Shown here: piece by piece, positions 1 to 10,620 of the stretch | Numbering within the stretch: the stretch's first letter is position 1 | Layout: each line of letters begins with the position of its first letter | Assembly (NCBI RefSeq): GCF_954871325.1 | Contig: NC_088777.1 | Coordinates: 34,883,366-34,947,365 of the forward strand | DNA from: Gordionus sp. m RMFG-2023 | Taxonomy: Eukaryota > Nematomorpha > Gordioida > Chordodea > Parachordodidae | DNA length: 64,000 bases | Direction of reading: 5' to 3' | Program-made: the position numbers and the translations under genes | The notes under the pieces: model-generated | Seen by the model: the letters and a program-made list of their open reading frames with translations, nothing else | What the model was told of the DNA's origin: nothing | The model's database searches: none

Positions 1-160
1 TCATTCTCCGTCATTTTTGACGGGCTATCTATTAGTAATAATAAAGAGACACCGTCGCCGAAGGTGGCGTGAATTATTTAGGGGATAGGCAAAAGTTTTT
101 GAAGCTGGTTTGCATCCAGTGAAAATCCTGTCATGTAGAAGCTGTCTACGACATATAATA
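1..160. repeat. Short palindrome and transposon terminus at the left edge
   Basis: Positions 8-24 hold the palindrome CCGTCAtttttGACGG, repeated at 60325-60342. Near 131-146 is TGTCATGTAGAAGCTG, a variant of a motif that recurs at 691-706 (inverted), 3403-3418 and 35222-35237. These look like ends of dispersed elements cut by the window edge. The class is not determined. Confidence 0.4.
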
Positions 161-679
161 TTCCACTTGCTTTAATATTTTTTTAATGTATGATTTAATT
201 TTATCAATAGTTTTATAATTATATTTTACTTTTATATAATATATTATTTAGTAATTTATGGATCTATTATTAATAATTATAATACAATTCACTTCTATCT
301 TAAGACTTATCTCTGGTTTATATTCCATTTATTAAAAAACATTTTTGGTTCATTTTATATATTTATAAATTTATTTTCCCAAAAATCTATAAATTATGAT
401 GAAAGTTTTATAAAAAAATATCAACTTTTACATTCTTTCTTTTAAATTATTATTTAAGATATATTCATACATATTTGAGGGTCAGGGATGGGAAGATAAA
501 TAAGGGGGATATTCCTTGCCTACCCCTGGCTACGCCTATGGTCATTGGTCTGGAGATATGGTGGTGGCAGCTGGTAATATGTTCTTGAGGATGTTTGGTA
601 TCGTATAGTAGAATGATCTTTCGAGCAAACACATCATTTGAAACTGCAATGTTTAGTACACTATTGATGTTGCCAGCTT
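161..679. other. Non-coding AT-rich stretch with one transposon end
   Basis: No gene is seen. Positions about 510-540 read CCTACCCCTGGCTACGCC, resembling a hAT-type end. A related inverted end is near 35497-35530. The stretch is otherwise low-complexity A/T. Confidence 0.4.
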
Positions 680-954
680 ATACATGCAGCGTCTACATGA
701 GCGGGAGGGGTAGGAACAGTTTGCATCCTTTTTGAGGGGGTAGGCTGCTTTAATGGGGGTAGGATAATTTTTTTTTTTTTGGGGGGGGGGTGGTTATCTA
801 TTAAATTTTGAGATGAAATAGGACAAAATTTATTTTGTAAAAATTAATACCTTTATTATAGAAATATTATCATACAATTATCGACCAAATCTATATATTG
901 CAAACAATCATACACATTGTTTTTCAAATAAAACTTTCTGCTATCCTTTTTAAT

Positions 955-1398
955 TTAAAAGGTTTAGATATATCAGCAGCAAGCTCATAATGCCATAATA
1001 ATTAATTAATTGTAAATAATGGAGGTTTTAATTTAATTTTATTATCTAAAAAATAAATTCTTTATATTCACAAAATATCGATAGTTGGTAGTAGAGATAG
1101 ATTAATTTATGTTATCCTTATAAATTCTCTGAAAAGAGTATTAATATAATTATAAAGGTGAAAATAATATAAAGAGACACCGCCACCTCTGCTGGTATGT
1201 TTCTCTATTTTTAATTTCTCCGTTTTAATTATAATGATACTCTATCAGAAAATTTAAAAAGAATAAAAATTATTTTATCTCTACCAACTATCGACATTTT
1301 CTGAATATAAAGGAGTTATTTTTTAGATAATAAATTCAATTAAAAAACCCATATTATAGCATTATGAGCTGCTGAAAATTTCTAAACTTTTTAAATTT
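955..1398. repeat. Inner hairpin (inverted repeat arms about 190 bp)
   Basis: The left arm at about 955-1150 (for example AGCAGCAAGCTCATAATG) is the reverse complement of the right arm at about 1228-1398 (CATTATGAGCTGCTGAAAAT), with divergence. The loop holds AAAGAGACACCGCCACC, like the AAAGAGACACCG at 45-56. It probably marks another small TIR element nested in the foldback. Confidence 0.7.
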
Positions 1399-1623
1399 GA
1401 AGAAAACAAGTTATATTTTGAGTTTTAAATAAATTTTATTTCTACTTTTAAAAAATCAAATAATAATAATAATCATATGTATAACAATCAACTGGTATAT
1501 ATAATAAAACATTTCAATAGATATTCAAATTAATACTCAATTAACATTAAAATAAATTATTTCAACTGATCACAAGTTTAAATTAACATTACAATAAATT
1601 ATGTTAATTGAACACAATTAACA
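1399..1623. repeat. Direct repeat copy 1 (225 bp)
   Basis: About 95% identical by eye to 2921-3145. Both share TCAACTGGTATATATAATAA and the same ending GTTAATTGAACAC. They flank the minisatellite block. They do not show the TG...CA ends or primer-binding features of LTRs, so I treat them as an internal duplication. Confidence 0.8.
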
Positions 1624-1916
1624 TTTCCCTCTTCGACAAAGTATCAAATTGCTGTTTGGTGAGCGCATAAGTCTATGTTTGAGTCGCGTGAGTCCATACG
1701 TTTTCTTAGGTTTGATAAAATTGTTGTACGTTATCATTATCATAAGGAATGATTGATCAAATTTGAATATATGGAATACGGAATAAAATTTTAAATTTGG
1801 AAAAAAGAATTTGGAATAAAAATTTTGGAATATGAAATGATAAATATATAGAATTCCGTAAGAATGATAAATCAAAAAAGATTAATTATATAATATTTCT
1901 CGTTTTTTCAAATTTT

Positions 1917-2042
1917 GCGTTTTATATATTTTATTTTAATAATTTAAGTTGCGTTTTAATATTTTATTTTAATAATTTAAGTTACGTTTTAATATTTTAT
2001 TTTAATAATTTAAGTTACGTTTTAATATTTAATAATTTAAGT
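1917..2042. repeat. Tandem repeat, about 34-bp unit, 3-4 copies
   Basis: Units of the form GTTTTAATATTTTATTTTAA followed by TAATTTAAGTTACG repeat three times in full and once shortened. The array directly abuts the next minisatellite. Confidence 0.8.
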
Positions 2043-2645
2043 TCAATAGATTAGGTAGTCATCTCAATAGATTAAGCATTGGTCATATAATAGATTAGGT
2101 AGTCATCTCAATAGATTATACATTGATCATGTCAATAGATTAGGTGGTCATCTCAATAAATTAGGCAGTCATCTCAATAGATTAGGGAGTCATCTCAATA
2201 GGTAGTTATCTCAATAGGTAGTCATCTCAATAGATTAGGTCATATAATAGATTATGTAGTCATCTCAATAGATTAGGCATTGATAATGTCAATAGATTAG
2301 GTAGTCATCTCAATAGATTAGGCAGTCATATCAATAGATTAGGTAGTCATCTCAATAGGTAGTCATCTCAATAGGTAGTCATCTCAATAGAGTTAGGCAT
2401 TGGTCATATCAATAGATTAGGTAGTCATATCAATAGATAAGGTAGTCATCTCAATAGGTAGTCATCTCAATAGGTAGTCATCTCAATAGGTAGTCATCTC
2501 AATAGGTAGTCATCTCAATAGGTAGTCATCTCAATAGGTAGTCTCAATAGGTAGTCATCTCAATAGGTAGTCATCTCAATAGGTAGTCATCTCAATAGGT
2601 AGTCATCTCAATAGGTTAGGCAGTCATATCAATAGATTAGGCACT
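2042..2645. repeat. Minisatellite, 16-bp and 21-bp units (AATAGGTAGTCATCTC)
   Basis: About 600 bp of tandem units. The core is AATAGGTAGTCATCTC (16 bp), nearly perfect and uninterrupted at about 2455-2620. The left part uses longer variants, AATAGATTAGGTAGTCATCTC (21 bp), and a GCATTGGTCAT form. The homogeneous right half suggests recent expansion by slippage or unequal exchange. Confidence 0.95.
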
Positions 2646-2920
2646 GTTTCTATCATAATTGTTTGCATTATAGTTACTGTGCCACATGGAGTTTCTTCCG
2701 CTATAGTATGAATTGTTGTTCGAAGATTGGTTATTACGAAAATTTATAGAGTTACCCTCACTTTTGTATATGTATATATCAGAATGATATTTGACTATAT
2801 ATTTTTTTAAAAAAAAAACAAGTCATGTCCTTCGAATTTAATTTAATTTATACTTTTTTTTAAATTATAGGCAAATTTTATATATATATTTTTTTTTTAC
2901 AAAAACGTACCGAGGCACCA

Positions 2921-3145
2921 TGAAGAGAACAAGTTGTATTTTGCTTTAAATTTAATTTAATTTCTACTTTTAAAAAATCAAATAATAATAATAATCATAT
3001 GTATAACAATCAACTGGTATATATAATAAAACGTTTCAATAGATATTCAAATTAATACTCAATTAACATTAAAATAAATTATTTCAACTGATCACAAATT
3101 TAAATTAACATTACAATAAATTATGTTAATTGAACACTATTAACA
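2921..3145. repeat. Direct repeat copy 2 (225 bp)
   Basis: Partner of 1399-1623. Immediately after it the right arm of the outer foldback element begins. Confidence 0.8.
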
Positions 3146-3430
3146 AAATTATATTTGTAAGGATAGCAGAAAGTTTTATTTGGAAAATAATATCTATGAT
3201 TGTTTTTAATATATATATTTGGTTAATGAATTGTATTATAATAGGTCTAAAATAAAAGTATTAACTTTTACAGCAATAAATTTTGTCCTATTTTATCTCA
3301 AAATTTAATAGATAATCCCCCAAATGTATCCTACCCCTATTAAAGCCGCCAACCCCATATCCCCCTCAAAAAATATGATACAAACTGCTCCTACCCCCCC
3401 CCCCGTTCATGTAAACGCTGGATGTAAATT

Positions 3431-4846
3431 AATTTTTTTTTCAATCAATTTTGCTTTCTGGGACATTGAAAATTGGAAGTTATTGATTTACTTTATAGTA
3501 AATGGAGAACAAGGTAAGGCATTAGGATCAAAAGAATTTTTAATTTGGCGTGAAAGATTGTCTTTATCAGAGGGAGATTTTAGATGAGTTCTGGTGAAGA
3601 CGATTAGTTCTATCAATTTCTCTGAGTTGCTATATTTTTAAGCGAAGCAATAAGCTTAAGTAACTTTTGAATGAATTATAATATTAAAGAAAAAGTAAAT
3701 TTGAATATAAAATTTGTAAGGATAATGAAAAAATTGTAAAGGCAATTGAAAGGTTTAAATATTTAGCAAATAAAGGATATATAAAGTAATTATTGACAGT
3801 ATGTAACAGTGGCGTCATTGGGGAGAAGAGCGCAGGGGCTCGAGCCCCCTGAAAAATTTGAATAGCCTCCTGAAGCATAAAAATTACTCCTTTATATCCT
3901 CTTGAACTCAAAATAATTTTTTTTAATTGCTCCCTGAACGATTTCTTTTACAATTCTATTGAGTAATATATAGATTATTCCCAAAAGCCTAGAAGGGTAT
4001 CTAACATATTGGTAAAACGACAAAAAATATCAAAATATTCAATTCTAACTAAAACATATGATAAGCAAATGCTTTAAATGTCGTACAATCATCTCATTGG
4101 AGATTGTGATGTTCCAGCGTATGCATTAATCCTACAACCGCTTACGTGCAATCCACGGAAGCAGGAAAAACCAATAAAATTATATCATTGGGAAAAACTG
4201 AGTGGTTCAGGAAATTATAAAGTAATCAATAAAGATTCGCGGCCAATAAAACCCAATACAAGAAAGTATGGCAACTAGCAATGACTGCCGACAGTTTATC
4301 AAGAACGGAGTATATAAATGTTCGAGATAATTAATCTCAGGTATATTGAAGATGGAAACCAGTTGATCAACCGACCGACAAGGAGATGACTCCAATAGTA
4401 TATACATTAATTTCTAGAGTGTTAGGGAACAGGATTATTTTTAAGCCCATGTTAGGACAATTATATATACATTAATTATAGGTTTCGTATTATATGATTT
4501 TGTGAATATGTATTATGGTTTCAATATAAATAAATAAACAAATCAATATTATTATAGCATAATATACATTAAATATTTTATAAAAGCAAAAATTTATCCT
4601 ATATGATAATTTTATTATCATACAGATTATTTAGATATATAATAGCTAGATTCAAAAACATACGTACATAACCTATATTTATTTAGTTTAATTAATATCA
4701 CATAATAAGGATTCTATATGGGATTTTTTGTGGATATTTTTAGATATGTTTCGTTATTATGTCGAAAAGCCTCAATTTCATATGATTTGAAAATCAAAAT
4801 TATAATGTGAATTTTTTATTCTTTTGTGCTAAATTAATCTTACAAT
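3431..4846. other. Non-coding stretch with one hAT-like end at 3807
   Basis: Position 3807 starts CAGTGGCGTC, the classic form of a hAT terminus, followed by a GC-rich hairpin GGGGCTCGAGCCCCC at about 3835-3850. I could not find the matching right end. The short frames (3684-3911, 4078-4278, 4207-4407) match nothing I know. The rest is AT-rich sequence leading to the PKC start. Confidence 0.4.
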
Positions 4847-4866
4847 TTTCATTTTTGTTCTTGTAG
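4847..4866 (+). promoter_or_regulatory. Pyrimidine-rich 3' splice acceptor 16 nt before the PKC start codon
   Basis: A T-rich tract ending in TTGTTCTTGTAG lies directly upstream of the start codon, with only 16 nt of leader between. It looks like a genuine acceptor. The start codon exon would then be joined either to an upstream non-coding exon or to a trans-spliced leader. I see no convincing core promoter in the 4.8 kb upstream. Confidence 0.5.
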
Positions 4867-4882
4867 TTAATTAATTTAAATT

Positions 4883-5046
4883 ATGAGTAATGAAGGACAA
4901 TCTAATCTAAATCATAGTCCAAATAAAGGCTTTGAAAGAAGAGGAGCTCTAAGACAGAAAAATGTATTTGAAGTAAAAGGACATAAATTCATTGCCCGTT
5001 TCTTTAAACAGCCCACATTTTGTAGTCACTGCAAAGATTTTATATG
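4883..5046 (+). CDS. cPKC: Conventional protein kinase C, coding exon 1 (start, pseudosubstrate, C1A first part)
   Basis: First coding exon of a calcium/diacylglycerol-responsive serine/threonine kinase. It encodes 54 codons plus two bases of a Trp codon. The N-terminal tail (residues 1-16) is unique. Residues 17-28 read [12 protein letters not shown], the PKC pseudosubstrate, with Ala22 replacing the phospho-acceptor; it blocks the active site until diacylglycerol binds. The C1A finger starts at His34 and continues through [15 protein letters not shown] with zinc ligands Cys47 and Cys50. The start is secure: an in-frame TAA lies at 4877-4879, just upstream of ATG. The donor is TATATG|GTAAAT, phase 2, splitting the Trp codon as I recall for vertebrate PRKCA/PRKCB. 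The isoform (alpha, beta or gamma type) cannot be assigned from this part. The identification is very secure. Confidence 0.97.
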
Positions 5047-5091
5047 GTAAATTAAAATATAATTTATATCTTAAATTGGGTGATCATAAAA

Positions 5092-5171
5092 TTTGAAGTA
5101 AAAGGACATAAATTCATTGCCCATTTCTTTAAACAGTTCACATTTTATAGTCACTGCAAAGATTTTATATG
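5092..5171 (+). pseudogene. Tandem duplicate of the 3' half of PKC exon 1 (pseudo-exon)
   Basis: Sequence from about 4967 onward is repeated 125 bp downstream. The repeat covers the last 80 nt of exon 1, the same GTAAAT donor and about 40 nt of intron. The copy stays open but has changed residues: Arg to His, Pro to Phe and, critically, Cys47 to Tyr, which removes a zinc ligand. The coding differences I see are all C-to-T or G-to-A changes. The copy lacks a good acceptor. Using its donor in place of the true one would read straight into a TAA at 5048-5050. It is a decayed duplicate, not a functional alternative exon. Confidence 0.85.
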
Positions 5172-5415
5172 GTAAATTTGATGTAGTTTATATCTTAAAT
5201 TAGGTTAATTTTTTACAGTGTAATAATCTATTAATGTAGTTAAATTTAGTGCAGTTCATGAATTATTCTATTTTACTATGGAAAACTGACTTGTTTATAT
5301 AGTTTTACTAATTTTGGTATCACCATATATTTTTGAAGGACCTGCAAAATAGGCTGAAGAAGCCTGAAGTAGCCTAAAAATAATGAATAGTTTCAAAAAA
5401 TTTTGAGATGTCAAC

Positions 5416-5835
5416 TAGAGATCTGCAAAAGTAGGCCCACCCAAACCTGCCCTGGCCAAATGGTTTTTGGGCTGGGTTGGGTCTAATATTTTTTTAAATA
5501 GGCTGGTTTGGGCCCTAGAATTTTTTTTACATATCTAATTAATCAATTTTATGTTGAATTTTTTATATAAAATAAAAATATTTTATTTTATTTATAGAAA
5601 GTAGACATCATATAACATACCTTTTATTTTGAGTAATTATAATTTTTTAAAAATAATTTGTATATTTAAATTAATTCAAGTCAGGCTAGTAAAGTCTTTT
5701 TTAAAAAATTTTTGATTCAGGCTGGGCTGGCTAAACTTTTTTAAAAATTGGAGCTCAGGCTGGGCTGGCAAAAGCTTTTTAAAAAAAATTTCAGGGTGGG
5801 CCAGGCTTGAAAAATTAGGCCCAATGCAATCACTA
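5416..5835. mobile_element. Non-autonomous hAT MITE, GGCCC-rich (copy 1)
   Basis: Left end TAGAGATCTGCAAAAGTAGG and right end TTAGGCCCAATGCAATCACT, with repeated GGGCTGG/GGCCCAG subterminal motifs. It is related to the better preserved copy at 12756-13136. The flanking 8-bp duplication is not convincing (about 4 of 8), so this copy is old or has rearranged ends. No coding capacity. Confidence 0.6.
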
Positions 5836-7754
5836 ATGAACATTAAATATTTATTTAAGGAACTAATAAGAATTTTTTTGGATTGTGTGAGAGGGGGGAG
5901 GGTATCATATTTATTTAATATAAAGTTTGGGTTTATCAGGTTTCAGTTTATCTTATTTGAAAATGTAAAAAATTTTATTAAATTATTATTTTTTAGGCCT
6001 ATTTTACACACTGCTAATATTTTATATATTTTAACAACTAAATTAAAATTTATTAATAAAATTATCAAATATTTTGCAATTACCTGGATAAAGAACAAGT
6101 TGAAATTTAAACATGACAATTATTGAAAGATAGAACTCAGGGCAATTTTAGATATATTATGATAATCTTTTATTCAACACTCTCAATATAAAAAAATTAT
6201 TCAGTATCATATGTTAATTTTTATTACTAATTATTTTATATTCAAAAATATTTGTTTTTTTTATTGAATATTTATAATAGATTCTTGACTTTAGACTAGG
6301 TTTATGCATATTATTCCAATCCCCCTTATTTTTGCTCATATTTAAATGGATTGCTGGATCTGAATATCATCTTAATTGACTGAAGTTTTTTGGGAAGAAT
6401 CTAATTATAAATTAATTTTTAAAACAATATCTGGTTTGTTTGTATTAAGCTCAATTATAAACTCACCAAAAATGAAGAAGAATTAAACTGGCCCAGCCAA
6501 TTTTTTTAAAAAATAATTAGTTTATTTTCACCAGACCTAGATATTTTACAAATATTTTTTTAGACCTATTCTGGATTATTTTAAAATATATTATATTTTA
6601 ATTTTTATAGCTAATAATTGCGATTTAAAATATATGGCCTGGCCAGGGTATTTTTTAAAAAAAAATTCAGACCCAGCCTGGCTTTATTTAAGAAAATTAA
6701 AATACGGTGCTGGGCTTAGTGCCATGTTACTAATAATATTATATTTAGCACCAGAAATTTCTATTTTCCTTCAGAATATAGAATTTTCGCACTTTATTTA
6801 GTACCTTCTTAACAGTCCAATAAAAAAAATTCTGTTTGTACCCAGTATTTCTAAAATTAAAAATATCTATGGAAATTCATTTTATTTCATCCATTATGTT
6901 TTCATTTGGAATTTTTATAATTATAAAATTAGTAATAATATTGAATTGACTAAAAAGTTTATGATATAAATATATGATTAAAAAATTAAATTTTTATATT
7001 AACAATGTGGATTATTTTAATTTAATTAATGTTTTAATATAAATATAGTTATTTTAATTTAATTAATGTTTTATAAATATAGTTTATAATTGATCGTATC
7101 ATCAACAAAATATTAAATAAAGGATAATTATACAATGCAGAAATAATTATAGAATTTATATCATCAAATCTAAACAATACTAAAATTTCTTTGGAGTTTA
7201 TATATTAAAAATTATAGGATTAACACAATATAAAAGCATTTATAATGGTAAAATTTAGCAATTAATTAAAACTTATATGCAAAATATAGTAAAATAAAAT
7301 GTTTTTATTTGAGAAAAACAGAATTAAAAAGCAAAAATAGAAAATTGATTGATTTTTATTAAAAAAATTATTGATTTAATCTTGGTTTAAATCGTATTTT
7401 AAATCAATTTGATTTAATAATGATAACTCTAGTAGCAGGGCTCATTTATAATCACCACGATACAACTTCTATACTGGAAAATTAAAACCTTTGATAACCA
7501 TGGTTAATATTTTAATTATTTGGGCGTTATAAATGTTACTTTTTTTCTTCGTTTACCATTTTATTTATATTTTTATAAAAAAAGATATAATTTTTATTTC
7601 TTATGTTTAGAATATAAAATTTGTGCTATTTTTATATCTTTTTATAATCCAAGGTCCATAATATCAATAATTTACTAAGCAACGATTAAATTTTATTAAA
7701 TATGCATTAAAATTATTCCCATATTTGGCGACATTTCCCGATCAATATCTTTAA
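5836..7754. other. Non-coding stretch with a degraded GGCCC-type fragment
   Basis: About 6486-6727 carries GGCCCAGCC, CAGCCTGG and GGGCTTAGTG motifs like the GGCCC-rich MITE family, but has no clear ends. The 100-residue frame at 5824-6126 is AT-biased with no recognisable domain, and is rejected as a gene. Nothing else was recognised. Confidence 0.4.
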
Positions 7755-9099
7755 CTCTCTGAGCCCCACCTGGGTCATTTTATATCAAATTAATTACTCT
7801 ACAACCCGACTATCTCAGATTTTGCTAAAATTTGGTATATAATTTAATGAAGTGTTGTAATTGACGAATCCAAAATATTAGCCCTTTGACTCATTAGAAC
7901 CGGAGATATAGGGTCTCAAAGTGGCTCTGCTTCGTCATTTTTCGAAAAAATGATTTTTTAAAATTGGGATAACATTAATATTAGATTCACTATATATATT
8001 AATCATGGTCATTTTATAGCCATAAATAAACTCTCCCACGTATTTTAAATAAAATCAATTTTTAATTTATAAATTTTTTTAAATTGCGGTCAAAAATTTG
8101 TAATTCATTTTTTTAAATGTTAGTATAAATTTCAGATATTTTGCAAAGAGTACCAAGAACTGTTCATATAAAAATTTTCAGTGGTAAAAAAAGTTAAATA
8201 GAAAAAATGCTTAAAATAAAAATATCATTAGATGGCGTTAATAAATTTAAATAGCTTTTAAAACTTAATTTTTAAAAATATAAGTCAATCTCCCTTTTTT
8301 TACATTCCATAATATTTTATTTGTTGAATAAAATTGAATTTTGGCACAAAATAAAATTTCCGCTAGATAGCGCAAATAATTATGATATAAAATATATTTA
8401 TCAATTCCAGTTGCCAATTTTTACAAAAATTTATCGATTTTTAAAATGAATTAATTCTGTTTAAATTTGAATATCATGATATGTAAAAATCCTTTTAATA
8501 TAAAAATCATTTATCAAAGAAGGGATTACGCAAAGTAAGTCGTTGGATGACGGATTTTGCCAAAATCAATATTGGCTATTATATCTGTGTTGCAAGCCGC
8601 TTAACTTTTATAAAAATATAAAGAGGAGGACATTCCAGTTTACGAGGAAAACAACACCGCTACAACTTCAAATGAATTCTTAAATTCCAGCATGGAAAGA
8701 AAATGATATTCCAATTTATAACAATGACGCACAACTCCCTACATCTTTCTTCGAATCCTTAAATTCAACGTTATTAATATTGGACAATCTTCAATTAAAA
8801 AGAGATTGAAAAGGGATATCCTAAGCAAAAGCTTGCAAGAATTTCAAAGTATAGGCGATATCCTTCAACCAGCGATGAAGATGATGGAGATAAATAATAG
8901 CAACGATTTGATAATTAAAATGTGAAAAATAGTTATCCATTCTTATCTTAAACACAGAAGTATCTATTATTAACGATATTATCTCCGAATTGAAGCATAA
9001 AAATTAAAAAGGAACTTGACGTGTTATTTTACATAATCCAAAATTCCAATATCATTCTTCGTCATAAAGGAATTCTTTCCACTCCTAATCTTAAGGCGG

Positions 9100-9430
9100 G
9101 TAAAACAATAGATCAAAGCACAGTAGAAGTTGTAAAAAGTTTTTATTTAAATGATGAATATAGTAGACTACTGCCCGGGAAAAAAGATTGCAATAAAATA
9201 ATGCATTGAAATAATAGAAAATGAGAAAGAATTACAGTACAAAAACTATTACTTCTAAATAATTTAAAAGAAATATATTACATTTTGAAGATGCCTATCC
9301 TGATCTTAAGATAGGATTTTCACATTTGCTACTTTGCTCCCTAAAATTTTATCTTGCCAGATTCAAGTGGCAGTCATTGCCACATACATCAGAATGTAAA
9401 ATTGTTACTAATTTAGCAACCTATAAGGAT
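9100..9430 (+). pseudogene. Decayed transposon-borne protein (YSRLLPGKKD family)
   Basis: The frame at 9021-9209 contains VKSFYLNDEYSRLLPGKKD. Further on, in shifting frames, come LLLNNLKEIYYIFEDAYPDL and KIGFSHFA (about 9250-9330). This order resembles a family of repeat-borne animal proteins I remember with a (V)..FY..DE.SR.MPGKKD block followed by a CNLKELY..FKEK.P...IGFSKF block. I cannot name the transposase class. It lies in the core of element B and is frameshifted. Confidence 0.5.
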
Positions 9431-9589
9431 TGCGAGATCAAACCGAGACATCATTTTAAAAATGATTTGCAATCCTCCCCTGCCAGGCTTTTACTTTGGC
9501 GATTTCCGAGAATGCTCTGGAGATCAGTTATTATGGCGGCAATTAGAAATTTGTTTGTAACACGATATATATAATTAATGAGTTTTTTA

Positions 9590-9991
9590 GGTTAATGATA
9601 GTCACTACCTTAAGGTAATACCTATCAAATTTGTATTTTGTTTATTTTCATTTGGATAGGCACTACCAAATTTATTTATAAGATATATTTGAAAAATCGT
9701 GATTTTTGGAAAGCCTCTCTGGCCTAGTCGGCAAGAGCGTCGCTTACCAATCCAATGGTTATGGGTTCGAACCAGCAATGATCATTTTTTTCTTAATCTA
9801 ATTTGGTGGTTCCGTCCTTGGGGGGATGATATATAGGAGGCTGGACTTGACCACGTGCGTGATTCCGTTATAATATATGTTAAATAATAAGGGTCTTATT
9901 ACATTTTAATAAATTTTGGTCGGTATTTTGCAAATTTGGATGGTATTTAAAAAATTGTTATACGTTGACATAGAAGTGACTATCATTAACC
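9590..9991. mobile_element. Small hAT-like MITE carrying a SINE
   Basis: Perfect 17-bp inverted ends GGTTAATGATAGTCACT / AGTGACTATCATTAACC. The flanks GTTTTTTA and ATTTTTTA match at 7 of 8, consistent with an 8-bp target duplication. Internal inverted motifs GGTAATACC / GGTATT continue the symmetry. The middle (about 9712-9900) is a tRNA-derived SINE inserted later. Confidence 0.75.
9712..9900 (+). mobile_element. tRNA-derived SINE, copy 1
   Basis: It begins GCCTCTCTGGCCTAGTCGGC, with an RNA polymerase III A box TGGCCTAGTCGG (9720-9731) and B box GGTTCGAACC (9764-9773). The tRNA-like head runs to about 9785, then a body with GGTGGTTCCGTCCTTGGGGG and an AT-rich tail. The anticodon region does not fold into a normal tRNA and the body is too long, so this is a SINE rather than a tRNA gene. 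The head matches copy 2 at about 12245. Confidence 0.8.
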
Positions 9992-10620
9992 ATTTTTTAG
10001 CTATTTTAAATTACTTGCGCTATCTAGCGGAATTTTATGAGCCAAATTGCTATTTTATTCAACAAATATTTGGATTATAAAAAAAAGTAGATTGATTTAT
10101 ATTTTCAAAAATTAAGTTTTAAGCTATTTAAATTTATTAAGCACATTTAGTGGTATTTTTATTACAAGCATTTTTCCTACTTAACTTTTTTTTTACCACT
10201 CTGAAAATTTTTATATGAACAGTTCTTGGTACTCTTTACAAAATATCTGAAATTTGGGGGATAAAAATTTATACTAACATTTAAAAAAATTAATTACAAA
10301 TTTTTGACCGCAATTTAAAAAAATTTATAAACTAAAAATTAATTTTATTACATGGAAGAGTTTACTTAGGGCATAAAATGAGCTATGATAGTGTATCTTC
10401 CCAATTTTAAAAAATCATTTTTTTCGAAAAATGACGAAGCAGAGCCACTTTGAGACCCTATATCTCCGGTTCTAATAGAATTAAAGGGCTAATATTTTGG
10501 ATTCGCCAATTACAACACTTCATTAACTTATATCCAAATTTTAACAAAATCTGAGATGGTCGGGTTGTAAAGTGATTGATTTGATATGGAATGAATGACC
10601 CACCTTCCATTCAATTAACT

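Larger units (their letters stand above)
680..3430. mobile_element. Composite foldback-like element with about 280-bp inverted ends
   Basis: The left arm (680-955) and right arm (3150-3430) are inverted copies: the left contains GTCTACATGAGCGGGAGGGG and the right CCCCCGTTCATGTAAAC. Inside lie a second hairpin (arms about 955-1150 and 1228-1398), two direct repeats of 225 bp (1399-1623 and 2921-3145) and two minisatellites. No transposase was recognised; the small frames at 1618-1875 and 3324-3587 are chance. It could be a non-autonomous foldback DNA transposon, or one TIR element inserted into another. Confidence 0.75.
7755..10620. mobile_element. Long-TIR element B (inverted ends about 620 bp)
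   Basis: The left TIR (about 7755-8378) and right TIR (about 10005-10620) are inverted copies. Shared marks are GGGTCATT near the outer ends, GGAGATATAGGGTCTCAAAG with its complement, and GCTAGATAGCGCAAAT / TTGCGCTATCTAGC at the inner ends. The 1.6-kb core keeps decayed coding pieces (about 8660-9570) and later insertions. Its TIR shares the GAGATATAGGG.CTCAAAG motif with element C (37675-39636). The superfamily is not known to me. The long TIRs suggest a DNA transposon with foldback-like ends. Confidence 0.75.

Noticed and set aside
1399-3145. Direct repeats 1399-1623 and 2921-3145 as LTRs
   Set aside because: No TG...CA ends, no primer-binding site or polypurine tract, no coding between them, and they lie inside a foldback element.
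5824-6126. 100-codon + strand frame
   Set aside because: Composition is that of AT-rich random sequence (Leu, Ile, Phe, Lys, Asn), with no domain and no splice context; it starts at the edge of a MITE.
9712-9785. A functional tRNA gene
   Set aside because: A and B boxes are present, but the stems do not pair as a full cloverleaf and a SINE body follows; a related copy exists at 12245.
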